DNA of 18,818 bases from Moraxellaceae bacterium (GTDB lineage Bacteria; Pseudomonadota; Gammaproteobacteria; Pseudomonadales; Moraxellaceae). The DNA is taken from the NCBI GenBank assembly GCA_014378805.1, contig JACMMY010000172.1:1-18818 (forward strand). The letters are read 5' to 3'. Position numbers and translations under genes: made by a program. Position 1 is the stretch's first letter, and every line of letters starts with the position of its first letter. Below the pieces are notes generated by a model. That model saw only the letters and a program-made list of their open reading frames with translations. It was not told the origin of the DNA and did not search any database. Below, one piece after another: positions 7,217-14,515 of the stretch.

Positions 7217-7628
7217 CCCGTTAATCATTAATATCCGAAAGCAAATGGATTGGCAGCAACGCTTATTTTCCGACAGCTCAACAGCGTTGATGTGGGCAAT
7301 GTGGCTATATTTGTGGCGTCCGATGGTGGTGATCACTGGCGTTCATGCGGTCAACACGCATCCTGTCTTATTTCATTTTGTCACCAAAATTTCGCCAGCC
7401 ATGATGAGTTCGATTATTGCGGTGGTGATCTTTGGTGCTGTTGGACTACTCCTTTGGGCGAGGTTGCCTTCCAATCGAATTAGACCTATGGCACACAAAA
7501 CCTTGACCGATTATGCACGCCATTTCCAGCTCTCCAAGCAAGACATTATTGCGGCACGTGAAGCTCAGATTTGTACAGTCGACCATGATCGACATGGTCG
7601 AATTATTGGCGTTCGCCCGCAAGAATAA
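7209..7628 (+). CDS. pgaD: PNAG synthase accessory protein PgaD
   Basis: Small inner-membrane partner of PgaC; in E. coli the pair is stabilised and activated by cyclic di-GMP. The 139 residues have two membrane helices (about 26-46 and 64-84), a short basic N-terminal segment, and a cytoplasmic C-terminal tail ending in a D-H-D-R-H-G-R stretch. Length and two-helix layout match the E. coli protein (137 residues). The frame is open further upstream inside pgaC, but the ATG at 7209 has GGAG at 7195-7198, 10 bases ahead, and overlaps the pgaC stop, so it is the start. Identity rests mainly on position and topology, since the family is poorly conserved. Confidence 0.88.
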   Translation: MNNPLIINIRKQMDWQQRLFSDSSTALMWAMWLYLWRPMVVITGVHAVNTHPVLFHFVTKISPAMMSSIIAVVIFGAVGLLLWARLPSNRIRPMAHKTLTDYARHFQLSKQDIIAAREAQICTVDHDRHGRIIGVRPQE

Positions 7629-7673
7629 CCCTAAAACAACCACTCAAACTGCGTGCAAACAAATCGTAGCCAT

Positions 7674-7702
7674 AAAAAAACCGCTCACATTGAGCGGTTT
7701 TT
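7674..7702. terminator. Symmetric terminator between pgaD and the monooxygenase gene
   Basis: CCGCTCA (7681-7687) and TGAGCGG (7691-7697) form a stem with a 3-base loop, flanked by seven A residues on the left and five T residues on the right. It can stop the pga transcript on the plus strand and the convergent monooxygenase transcript on the minus strand; it lies midway between the two stop codons. Confidence 0.92.
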
Positions 7703-7725
7703 ATCATCTTATCATTCAGACCAAC

Positions 7726-9120
7726 TTATGCTGATTTCAATCGTTTGGATGATGAACGTTCAGGAAAGAATTTTTTGTATGCACTCTTCACACCTTGCGG
7801 GGGCTTACCAATATCAATCCCTGCTTTGAGTAATTCAGCTTTTAGATCATTGCGATGCCCATGATAATCCACTTCAACCGCATGGCGTTGACCGCCTTGA
7901 AATGGAAAATGCGGATTCTCAGCTTCATATTGAATTGCTGAACGCATATCCGTTGGACGCTTATATTTGCCAATAATTTCCTGACACGCTATTTTCGCTT
8001 GGTAGTCCGCTAAAGGCCAAATACAGCCAATTGGTTGGAATAAACCAATAAAATAAAGATTGGTATAGTCCGCATGCATCATTTTGCGAAATAGTGGAAT
8101 TTTCTCCACATGCTGAAAATCAACCATTTTTTTATCAAAAAATGGGAAAGTCGTCCAAAAACCAGTGCACGCGCAAATGATATCGAAACGCTCACGTGTT
8201 CCATCGGTAAATTCAACCATATCCCCATCGACGCGACGAATGCCTCGACGTGGTTTGATGCGCCCATGACGAATAAAATCAAATAAATCAGAATTCGCAG
8301 TTGGATGCGCAGACAACGGCAAGAACTTCGGCTCTGGCAAATTGTATTGCTTATAAGAGCCTTGAAGTAGACGTAAGGTTTTCTTCAAGGCAATATTTTT
8401 AATATAACTCGGCAGAAAATTAGACTGTGCAGCAAAGACATCCGTTGGAAGCCCAAATAGAAATTTCGGCACAAACCACTGTGGGCTTCGCATCGACAGA
8501 CAGACTTTATTGGCAATACGTGCAGACTCAACAGCAACGTCACACGCGGAATTACCGCCCCCAATCACTAACACATCTTTACCACGCCACTCTTCATTCA
8601 CCCCTTTAAAGTCATGCGAATGCATGAACTTACCCGTAAATCGACCATTCAAATCTGGATATTTTGGATCCCAATGATGACCATTTGAGACCATCAACAC
8701 ATTGAAAATTTCTGTCTGTGCTTGACCATTTGCATCCGTGTATTCCACGCGCCAGTCGCCTGACGCCAAACGACTGACATGATTAACCGTCGTATTAAAA
8801 CAGACATGGTCATATACGCCGAAGTGCATCGCGTAAGATTCGAAGTAAGCTTGTAATTGATTATGCTTGGGATAATCAGGGTAATCATCTGGCATTGGAT
8901 AGTCTTCGTATTCTGACCAGACTTTAGAACTGATGATATGCGTATTTTCATAAACACTAGAGTGACCCGTTTTAGAATTAAAGATCCAGTTACCGCCAAT
9001 TTTGTCGTTCTTCTCAAAGATAACGACATTCAACCCTGCTTCGATGCAATTTTTTCCTGCAGCAATACCACTCGGACCCGCACCAATGACACACACGCGC
9101 TGATTTGAATTCACTTTCAT
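7726..9120 (-). CDS. Flavin-containing monooxygenase (group B FMO-like)
   Basis: FAD- and NADPH-dependent monooxygenase that would oxygenate a soft nucleophile (N or S) or a ketone; substrate unknown. The 464 residues carry an FAD Rossmann motif GAGPSG at 13-18, the FMO fingerprint F-x-G-x3-H-x3-F at 161-171, a second dinucleotide motif VIGGGNSA at 185-192 for NADPH, and CTGF in the late TGY-like position. Length is typical of bacterial and plant-type FMOs and shorter than most Baeyer-Villiger enzymes. The ATG at 9118-9120 is very close to its AAAGGA site; the GTG two codons later has better spacing and could be the true start. It is convergent with pgaD and has its own upstream repeat-rich control region. 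The acyl-CoA ligase behind it ends in a separate terminator, so the two are probably not co-transcribed. It does not look like the alkane hydroxylase AlmA. Confidence 0.85.
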   Translation of the reverse strand: MKVNSNQRVCVIGAGPSGIAAGKNCIEAGLNVVIFEKNDKIGGNWIFNSKTGHSSVYENTHIISSKVWSEYEDYPMPDDYPDYPKHNQLQAYFESYAMHFGVYDHVCFNTTVNHVSRLASGDWRVEYTDANGQAQTEIFNVLMVSNGHHWDPKYPDLNGRFTGKFMHSHDFKGVNEEWRGKDVLVIGGGNSACDVAVESARIANKVCLSMRSPQWFVPKFLFGLPTDVFAAQSNFLPSYIKNIALKKTLRLLQGSYKQYNLPEPKFLPLSAHPTANSDLFDFIRHGRIKPRRGIRRVDGDMVEFTDGTRERFDIICACTGFWTTFPFFDKKMVDFQHVEKIPLFRKMMHADYTNLYFIGLFQPIGCIWPLADYQAKIACQEIIGKYKRPTDMRSAIQYEAENPHFPFQGGQRHAVEVDYHGHRNDLKAELLKAGIDIGKPPQGVKSAYKKFFPERSSSKRLKSA

Positions 9121-9204
9121 ATCCTTTAAGAAGTATTTGAGAAAATGCTAATATTAATTCGTAGGCTCGAATAATGTTCATTCTCGATATGATAGAGACT
9201 AATA

Positions 9205-9218
9205 CGAATATATATTCG
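9205..9218. promoter_or_regulatory. 14-bp perfect palindrome ahead of the monooxygenase gene
   Basis: CGAATATATATTCG is self-complementary and lies about 85 bp upstream of the monooxygenase start. It overlaps a direct repeat of ATTCGCATT at 9214-9222 and 9225-9233, spaced 11 bp, one helical turn. This looks like an operator array for a regulator encoded elsewhere. Confidence 0.4.
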
Positions 9219-9301
9219 CATTCAATTCGCATTTATTTTTTTGCGATCAGAATGACGTTAAGTCGCTGGGATTATCTCCAACATCTACGTTATTCAAAAC
9301 T

Positions 9302-9332
9302 AAAAAAGGCAGCCATGTAGGCTGCCTTTTTT
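9302..9332 (-). terminator. Terminator of the acyl-CoA ligase gene
   Basis: GGCAGCC (9308-9314) and GGCTGCC (9320-9326) form a 7-bp GC-rich stem with loop ATGTA, flanked by six A residues and six T residues. It begins about 31 bases after the ligase stop codon. Symmetry would also let it stop plus-strand transcription. Confidence 0.92.
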
Positions 9333-9357
9333 ATTCACTCATTCAGTCGCAAATCAA

Positions 9358-11034
9358 TTAATGACGGAGTTCTTTACGCAAAATTTTACCGACTGGACTC
9401 TTCGGCAACTCTGCAATAAATTCGATATATTTTGGACGTTTGTAACCTGTCAAATTCTCCACAATATATGTCTTCAGCTCGGCTTCCGTCAGGCTTGGGT
9501 CTTTTTTCACGACAAACAATTTCGGTACTTCACCACTCTTTTCATCTGCCACACCAATCGCTGCGGCTTCAAGTACTTTTGGATGATTGGTGATCACTTC
9601 TTCAATTTCGGCAGGATAGACATTGAACCCTGAAACGAGAATCATGTCTTTTTTACGATCAACAATTTTAGTATAACCGCGCTCATCCATCACACCGATA
9701 TCGCCCGTACGGAAATAACCATCGGCGGTCATCACTTTTTCTGTTTCATCAGGACGATTCCAATAGCCTTTCATCACTTGGGGTCCACGAATCGCAATTT
9801 CACCGCGTTCACCGTAAGGAACTTCTTTGCCATCATCATCGAGCATCGCGACATCTGTAGAGGGTAGCGGAATACCAATATTGCCAGTATATGAGGTGAT
9901 ATTTGCTGGATTCGCCGTAGCAACAGGAGACGTTTCCGATAGACCATATCCTTCAATAATGGGCGTGCCTGTGATTTTCTGCCAGAGCGCTGCGGTCGCT
10001 GGTAAGACGGCCATACCGCCGCCCATACTCAGTTTAAGCTTAGAGAAGTCTAGTTTTTGAAAGTCTTCATTGTGTGCTAACGCATTGAATAGCGTATTCA
10101 CAGCGGGGAAGAAACTCGGCTGATATTTACCCACTTCAGCAATTAAACCGGGCATATCGCGTGGATTAGGCACCAAGATAATTAGTTGCCCTTTCTGCAT
10201 ACCGTACAACCCGCAGACCATCAACGCAAAAATGTGATACAACGGCAAAGCACACAGGATACTATCTTGCGGTGCATTTGCGTCTGAATCACCAAATACA
10301 CTGTGGAAATTCGCGTCGGTTTGCAATAAATTGGCGACCAAATTCGAGTGCGTTAGTTCCGCACCTTTAGAAACACCCGTGGTTCCGCCTGTATACTGCA
10401 ATAATGCGGTATCGGATAATCCAACGATTGGGCGTTTATATTTCTTCACACTGACTTTACTCAAGGTATCTTTGAAACTGACAGAACCAGAAATCGACCA
10501 GCTTGGCACTTGCTTACGCACATGGCGTACGACGAAATCTACCATCGTCCCTTTAACCAAACCAAGCATCTCACCCACACTCGCCACGATCGTGTGTTTA
10601 ATCGGCGTATTTGCAACCACTTCTTGTAACACGCTAGCAAAATTTTCAAGAATAACAATAACTTCAGAACCAGAATCTTTAAGTTGATGTTCTAATTCAC
10701 GCGCGGTATACAATGGGTTCACATTGACTAAAATATACCCTGCTCGAATAATACCGAGCAGTGCAACAGGGTATTGCAACACGTTTGGCATCATCACTGC
10801 GACTCTTGCACCTTTTTTCAGCCCTAATGACTGTAAATAGGCTGCAAATTGGCGACTTTTCAAATCCATTTCTTTATAGCTAACTTTTTTGTCCATACAG
10901 ACGAAAGCATCACGTTGACCAAACAGCTGAAAATTACGCTCGAATACATCGATCAACGATGTATTACTGGCTGGCATTACGATTTCGTGTGGCGTTCCTG
11001 CTGGATACGCATCAAACCAAGGCTTATTTGTCAT
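9358..11034 (-). CDS. fadD: Long-chain fatty-acid--CoA ligase (FadD type)
   Basis: Activates free fatty acids to acyl-CoA via an acyl-adenylate, at the inner face of the membrane, feeding beta-oxidation or lipid synthesis. The 558 residues (E. coli FadD has 561) carry all the adenylate-forming signatures: P-loop YTGGTTGVSKG at 214-224, EGYGLSE at 361-367, FRTGD at 441-445, DRKKDMI at 459-465 (the linker to the C-terminal lid), and the catalytic Lys of PVGK at 550. The frame could open at TTG 11058, but the ATG at 11034 has a purine-rich AGAGAG site 8 bases ahead. It is a single-gene unit ended by a strong terminator, next to a flavin monooxygenase. A paralogue rather than the main FadD is possible, because Acinetobacter genomes usually carry several. 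Confidence 0.88.
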   Translation of the reverse strand: MTNKPWFDAYPAGTPHEIVMPASNTSLIDVFERNFQLFGQRDAFVCMDKKVSYKEMDLKSRQFAAYLQSLGLKKGARVAVMMPNVLQYPVALLGIIRAGYILVNVNPLYTARELEHQLKDSGSEVIVILENFASVLQEVVANTPIKHTIVASVGEMLGLVKGTMVDFVVRHVRKQVPSWSISGSVSFKDTLSKVSVKKYKRPIVGLSDTALLQYTGGTTGVSKGAELTHSNLVANLLQTDANFHSVFGDSDANAPQDSILCALPLYHIFALMVCGLYGMQKGQLIILVPNPRDMPGLIAEVGKYQPSFFPAVNTLFNALAHNEDFQKLDFSKLKLSMGGGMAVLPATAALWQKITGTPIIEGYGLSETSPVATANPANITSYTGNIGIPLPSTDVAMLDDDGKEVPYGERGEIAIRGPQVMKGYWNRPDETEKVMTADGYFRTGDIGVMDERGYTKIVDRKKDMILVSGFNVYPAEIEEVITNHPKVLEAAAIGVADEKSGEVPKLFVVKKDPSLTEAELKTYIVENLTGYKRPKYIEFIAELPKSPVGKILRKELRH

Positions 11035-11179
11035 ACTGATTTCTCTCTTCACTTTCAAATTCAGATTTGATTATTTAACGACGTCCATATCACGGATATT
11101 TTCGTTAGCAATCACGCATTGGTTTTTAAAACATTTTTTAGTCCAATATTGATCGACTAAAATTCTGATACACCTTAGC

Positions 11180-11205
11180 AAAAAAGACTCACAATCACAG
11201 TAGTC
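11180..11205 (-). terminator. Candidate parC terminator
   Basis: On the minus strand GACT (11202-11205) pairs with AGTC (11186-11189), extended past a mismatch by C/G, and is followed by six T residues (A11180-11185 on the plus strand). It lies about 100 bases past the parC stop. The stem is short, so the call is tentative. Confidence 0.35.
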
Positions 11206-11237
11206 AGATGAATCAAGACTATGATCAACTTGTCACA

Positions 11238-11249
11238 ACATGATCATGT
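11238..11249. repeat. 12-bp palindrome between fadD and parC
   Basis: ACATGATCATGT is self-complementary. It sits in the 273-base gap between the parC stop and the fadD start, about 200 bases upstream of fadD, with further TGATCA/GATC occurrences beside it. A regulator site for fadD is possible, but it is far upstream, and nothing else supports it. Confidence 0.25.
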
Positions 11250-11307
11250 GATCTGTTTTGAGTTTAACGTATTCCGCAATAAAACCACAGCAACGACAGA
11301 TAAAACA

Positions 11308-13524
11308 CTATGCCATTTGCATACTTTCGGCTTTCTGATATCCACGCGGTAATAAATGCCCACGCTGACCTCGTTTACCCGAATAGTGCGCCACATCCGA
11401 ATCTTTCAGCGTGAGTGGTCGCGAACCCGACATGATGACTAACGATGCGCCCGCCACTAAACCGACCATCGCACGAACCGTTTCATGGCTTTCTAAAGCA
11501 ATCAATTTATTGCCTTTACCTCGATTCATGACAGGCAAATCAGCGAGTGAATAAATCAGCAGACGACCGCTAGAAGACAATACTGCTATACGCTCAGCAT
11601 CAGTAGGTAACTGCAATACAGGCATAATTTCACTGCCCTCAGTCAACGTCACTAATGTTTTGCCCGCTTTGACGGTGCTATCAAGCGCCGACAAGGTACT
11701 GACAAAACCATAGCCGTGATTGCTGGCCAATAAAATCGGCTGCGCATCCTCACCCATGATCACCTCAACAAAGCGCGCACCCGCTGGTGGCGCAAGTTTC
11801 GTCGTCACAGGCTCGCCTTGACCGCGTGCAGAAGGCAAATTAGCGGCGGAAAGCGCATAACTACGCCCCGTATTATCAAGTAAATACACACGTTGATTGC
11901 TCTTACCCGCACAATGACTTAAATAGGCATCTCCCGCACGGTAATTCAAACTTTGCACATCGATATCCGTGCCTTTTGCGGCACGAATCCAACCTGAATG
12001 TGACAACACCACGGTAATCGCTTCCGCAGGTGTTAAATCAGATTCTTTCAACTCAATCGCTTCACTGCGTTGAACAATCGGTGAACGACGATTATCACCA
12101 TGTTTCTTCGCATCTTCTTGCAGCTCTTCAATAATCAAGCCTTTGAGCAATTCAGGATTATTCAAATAGCCTCGAATTTTAGTTGCCTGAAGCTCAAGCT
12201 CTTCTTGTTCACGGCGAATTTCCATCTCTTCAAGTTTGGCCAAATGGCGTAACTTCAGATCCAAAATCGCATCGGCTTGAATTTCGGAGAGTCCAAAATG
12301 CGCCATCAACTCTGCGCGCGGATGATCTTCTTCGCGGATAATCCGAATGACCGTATCAATATCTAGATATGCAATCAGCAAACCAGCCAAAATATGCAAA
12401 CGCTTTTCAATTTTTTCTAATGCATAATTCAAGCGACGGCGCACAGTTTCTTGGCGAGATTCCAGCCACTCCAGCAAAATCGTGCGAATGGATTTCACTT
12501 GTGGACGACCATTCAAGCCAATCATATTGAGATTGACACTGAAACTACTTTCAAGCCGAGTTGTCGCAAACAAATGACTCATCACCGCATCCGCATCCAC
12601 TCGATTTGAACGCAGGATAATCACAATTCGGGTTGGGTTCTCATGATCTGATTCATCTCTTAAATCAGTCACCAGCGGTAATTTCTTCGCCTGCATTTGC
12701 TCAGCGATTTGAGCAATGACCTTCGCACCCGACACCTGATAAGGCAAATCGGTAATGACAATCTCACCTTTATCCACGTGGTAAACCGCGCGCGCGCGAT
12801 AACTACCACGACCCGTCATTTGGATCTTCAGAAGATCTTCAGGAGAGCTGATAATTTCAGCACGCGTCGGTAAGTCAGGACCGGGGATATAACTGGCGAG
12901 CTTTTCATCGGTTAAATTTGGATTTTTCAGCAGCGCAATCGTGCCTTTAACCACTTCACGCAAATTATGCGGCGGAATATCGGTTGCCATTCCAACCGCA
13001 ATCCCCATCGTGCCGTTGAGCAAAATATTCGGCAGGCGCGCAGGCAACGTGACAGGTTCTTGCAGCGAACCGTCAAAGTTATCTTGCCATTCGGTGGTGC
13101 CCTGTCCGAGTTCATTCAGCAACAGCTCACTATAGGCAGACAGCTTGGCTTCGGTATAGCGCATCGCAGCGAAGGACTTCGGATCATCGGGCGAACCCCA
13201 GTTGCCTTGTCCTTCCACCAATGGATAACGATAACTAAACGGCTGCGCCATCAATACCATCGCTTCGTAACAGGCACTATCGCCATGCGGATGATATTTA
13301 CCAAGCACATCGCCCACTGTCCGCGCTGATTTTTTAGGCTTTCCTGAATTTTTTAGACCCAGTTCACTCATCGCGTAAACGATCCGCCGCTGAACAGGTT
13401 TTAGACCATCAGCAACGTGCGGCAATGCCCGATCCATGATGACGTACATGGCGTAGTTCAGATAAGCCTGTTCCGTAAACTCCGCAACAGAACGACTTTC
13501 GGTGGCAAGGTTAAGATTGCTCAT
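11308..13524 (-). CDS. parC: DNA topoisomerase IV subunit A
   Basis: Breakage-reunion subunit of topoisomerase IV, which unlinks daughter chromosomes and relaxes supercoils as a ParC2ParE2 complex. The 738 residues match the Acinetobacter length. The winged-helix/tower core is present, with the active-site Tyr in AAMRYTEAKLS at residue 123, and the C-terminal beta-pinwheel follows from about residue 500. The quinolone-determining segment reads HPHGDSACYEAMVLMAQ: the residues equivalent to E. coli Ser80 and Glu84 are Ser83 and Glu87, so both are wild type. ATG 13524 has GGA about 6 bases ahead. It lies downstream of parE on the same strand but is separated from it by an ankyrin-repeat gene and a palindromic element. 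Confidence 0.97.
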   Translation of the reverse strand: MSNLNLATESRSVAEFTEQAYLNYAMYVIMDRALPHVADGLKPVQRRIVYAMSELGLKNSGKPKKSARTVGDVLGKYHPHGDSACYEAMVLMAQPFSYRYPLVEGQGNWGSPDDPKSFAAMRYTEAKLSAYSELLLNELGQGTTEWQDNFDGSLQEPVTLPARLPNILLNGTMGIAVGMATDIPPHNLREVVKGTIALLKNPNLTDEKLASYIPGPDLPTRAEIISSPEDLLKIQMTGRGSYRARAVYHVDKGEIVITDLPYQVSGAKVIAQIAEQMQAKKLPLVTDLRDESDHENPTRIVIILRSNRVDADAVMSHLFATTRLESSFSVNLNMIGLNGRPQVKSIRTILLEWLESRQETVRRRLNYALEKIEKRLHILAGLLIAYLDIDTVIRIIREEDHPRAELMAHFGLSEIQADAILDLKLRHLAKLEEMEIRREQEELELQATKIRGYLNNPELLKGLIIEELQEDAKKHGDNRRSPIVQRSEAIELKESDLTPAEAITVVLSHSGWIRAAKGTDIDVQSLNYRAGDAYLSHCAGKSNQRVYLLDNTGRSYALSAANLPSARGQGEPVTTKLAPPAGARFVEVIMGEDAQPILLASNHGYGFVSTLSALDSTVKAGKTLVTLTEGSEIMPVLQLPTDAERIAVLSSSGRLLIYSLADLPVMNRGKGNKLIALESHETVRAMVGLVAGASLVIMSGSRPLTLKDSDVAHYSGKRGQRGHLLPRGYQKAESMQMA

Positions 13525-13610
13525 GCGCTATCCATTTCGATGACAATGAATCATTGCGATAATAGGTGGCAAATTCAAAAACCTCGCCACCCATCAAATT
13601 TAAAAACCAT

Positions 13611-13758
13611 TAGGGCGTGTTGCCATGTCACGAAAAAAATAATCATATTTCCACGCACGTTTAGAAAGGCTCATTGTGCTGCATCGCTCGATGCGCCTTT
13701 TGATCCGTGCGGGAAAAAATCATAAAGATTTAATTCGTCACAGTAGTAACAGCCTCTA
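13611..13758. repeat. 148-bp palindromic MITE-like element between the ankyrin gene and parC
   Basis: The two ends form imperfect terminal inverted repeats: 13611-13634 and the reverse complement of 13734-13758 agree at about 18 of 24 positions, sharing TAG, TGTT, TGT and ACGAA. Inside, 13642-13670 and the reverse complement of 13695-13723 match at about 21 of 29, including CGCACG and AAAGGC. The tip holds GCATCG (13681-13686) facing CGATGC (13689-13694). The whole unit can fold into one long hairpin or cruciform and has no coding capacity. TA stands at both borders. These features fit a miniature inverted-repeat transposable element or a large palindromic intergenic repeat. No second copy is present in this window, so repetitiveness is not shown. 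Confidence 0.6.
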
Positions 13759-13774
13759 GCTCATTCAGCTCAGA

Positions 13775-14323
13775 CTACTTTGCTAGAAACTCAGCAGTCG
13801 TTAATGCGCCATGTTTACGCAATAACTCTAATGTCTCACGCTCTTCTGGCAAAGCTTGTTCCAAATCGACCAGATCAAAATCAACATCGAAATATAAATC
13901 GCAAATCGAAGACAAAATTGTCATACCTTCATCATCACGTTTATTAGGATCGACTTTATGATCGAGTAAGGTTTGCACCACTGGCACGCACGCCGCACTC
14001 GCCGCATCCCACAAAGGACCAAAAAATTCTTCCGCATCCCACAGATGCAGATTTGCCTTTGCATCAATCAACGCTTGTAAAATCGCTTGATACGGTGCGA
14101 GGAGTTTATTTTTTTGCTCATCATTCAACGGTTCTTCTGACTCGTAACCACTGAGCACGGTTTCCCACCAGCCAAACAAACGATCACAGATTTGGGTCAC
14201 GGGTGGACCAAACTCTTCATCGATAAAATTCGGATCAACATCTTGGGCCAGTAACGCTTTAACCTGTTCTACATCGAGCGCTTGAATGGCTGTGGTTAAC
14301 GCAGTTTGCTGTTCAGTAAGCAT
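13775..14323 (-). CDS. Ankyrin-repeat domain protein of unknown function
   Basis: A 182-residue acidic protein with no signal peptide or membrane segment. Ankyrin-type helical pairs can be read at about residues 6-34 (LTTAIQALDVEQVKALLAQDVDPNF), 77-96 (QAILQALIDAKANLHLWD) and 106-138 (LWDAASAACVPVVQTLLDHKVDPNKRDDEGMTIL), ending with LELLRKHGA. The N-x-x-D turns of the classical repeat are partly degenerate. Such proteins mediate protein-protein contacts; no enzyme motif is visible. ATG 14323 has GAGA about 7 bases ahead. It sits between parE and parC on the same strand, about 190 bases after parE, so it may be co-transcribed with parE, but a role in topoisomerase function is only a guess. Confidence 0.75.
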   Translation of the reverse strand: MLTEQQTALTTAIQALDVEQVKALLAQDVDPNFIDEEFGPPVTQICDRLFGWWETVLSGYESEEPLNDEQKNKLLAPYQAILQALIDAKANLHLWDAEEFFGPLWDAASAACVPVVQTLLDHKVDPNKRDDEGMTILSSICDLYFDVDFDLVDLEQALPEERETLELLRKHGALTTAEFLAK

Positions 14324-14478
14324 AATATTTCTCTAAAGATTCGATATAACAATCGGTTTATAAATTCGAAGGTATTTTGCCATGAATCGCGCATTCCCGA
14401 CGCGATTAATTCAACGATCACGCAATTTTTCACCCGTACTCAAAAGGGTCTTCATTATTCTGTGGCGATAGTGTAAAA

Positions 14479-14504
14479 CGACGCAGTCATAAATAGTAAC
14501 GTCG
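14479..14504 (-). terminator. Weak terminator-like hairpin after parE
   Basis: On the minus strand CGACG and CGTCG form a 5-bp stem with a 16-base loop, followed by GC-poor TTTTA. It starts about 12 bases after the parE stop. The long loop and short U-run make it doubtful; it could only partly separate parE from the ankyrin gene. Confidence 0.25.
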
Positions 14505-14515
14505 CCTAAACACTC

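Noticed and set aside
7726..11034. Monooxygenase and acyl-CoA ligase as one alkane or fatty-acid degradation operon
   Set aside because: A strong terminator and about 237 bases with operator-like repeats separate them, and the monooxygenase does not resemble AlmA.
13681..13700. GCATCG/CGATGC hairpin followed by CCTTTT as a stand-alone terminator
   Set aside because: The T-run is only four bases and the hairpin is the tip of the larger palindromic element, so it is reported there.
13417..13725. A 102-codon plus-strand open frame overlapping the parC start and the palindromic element
   Set aside because: It is antisense to parC, has no ribosome site, and its sequence has no protein-like pattern. 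It is a shadow frame.
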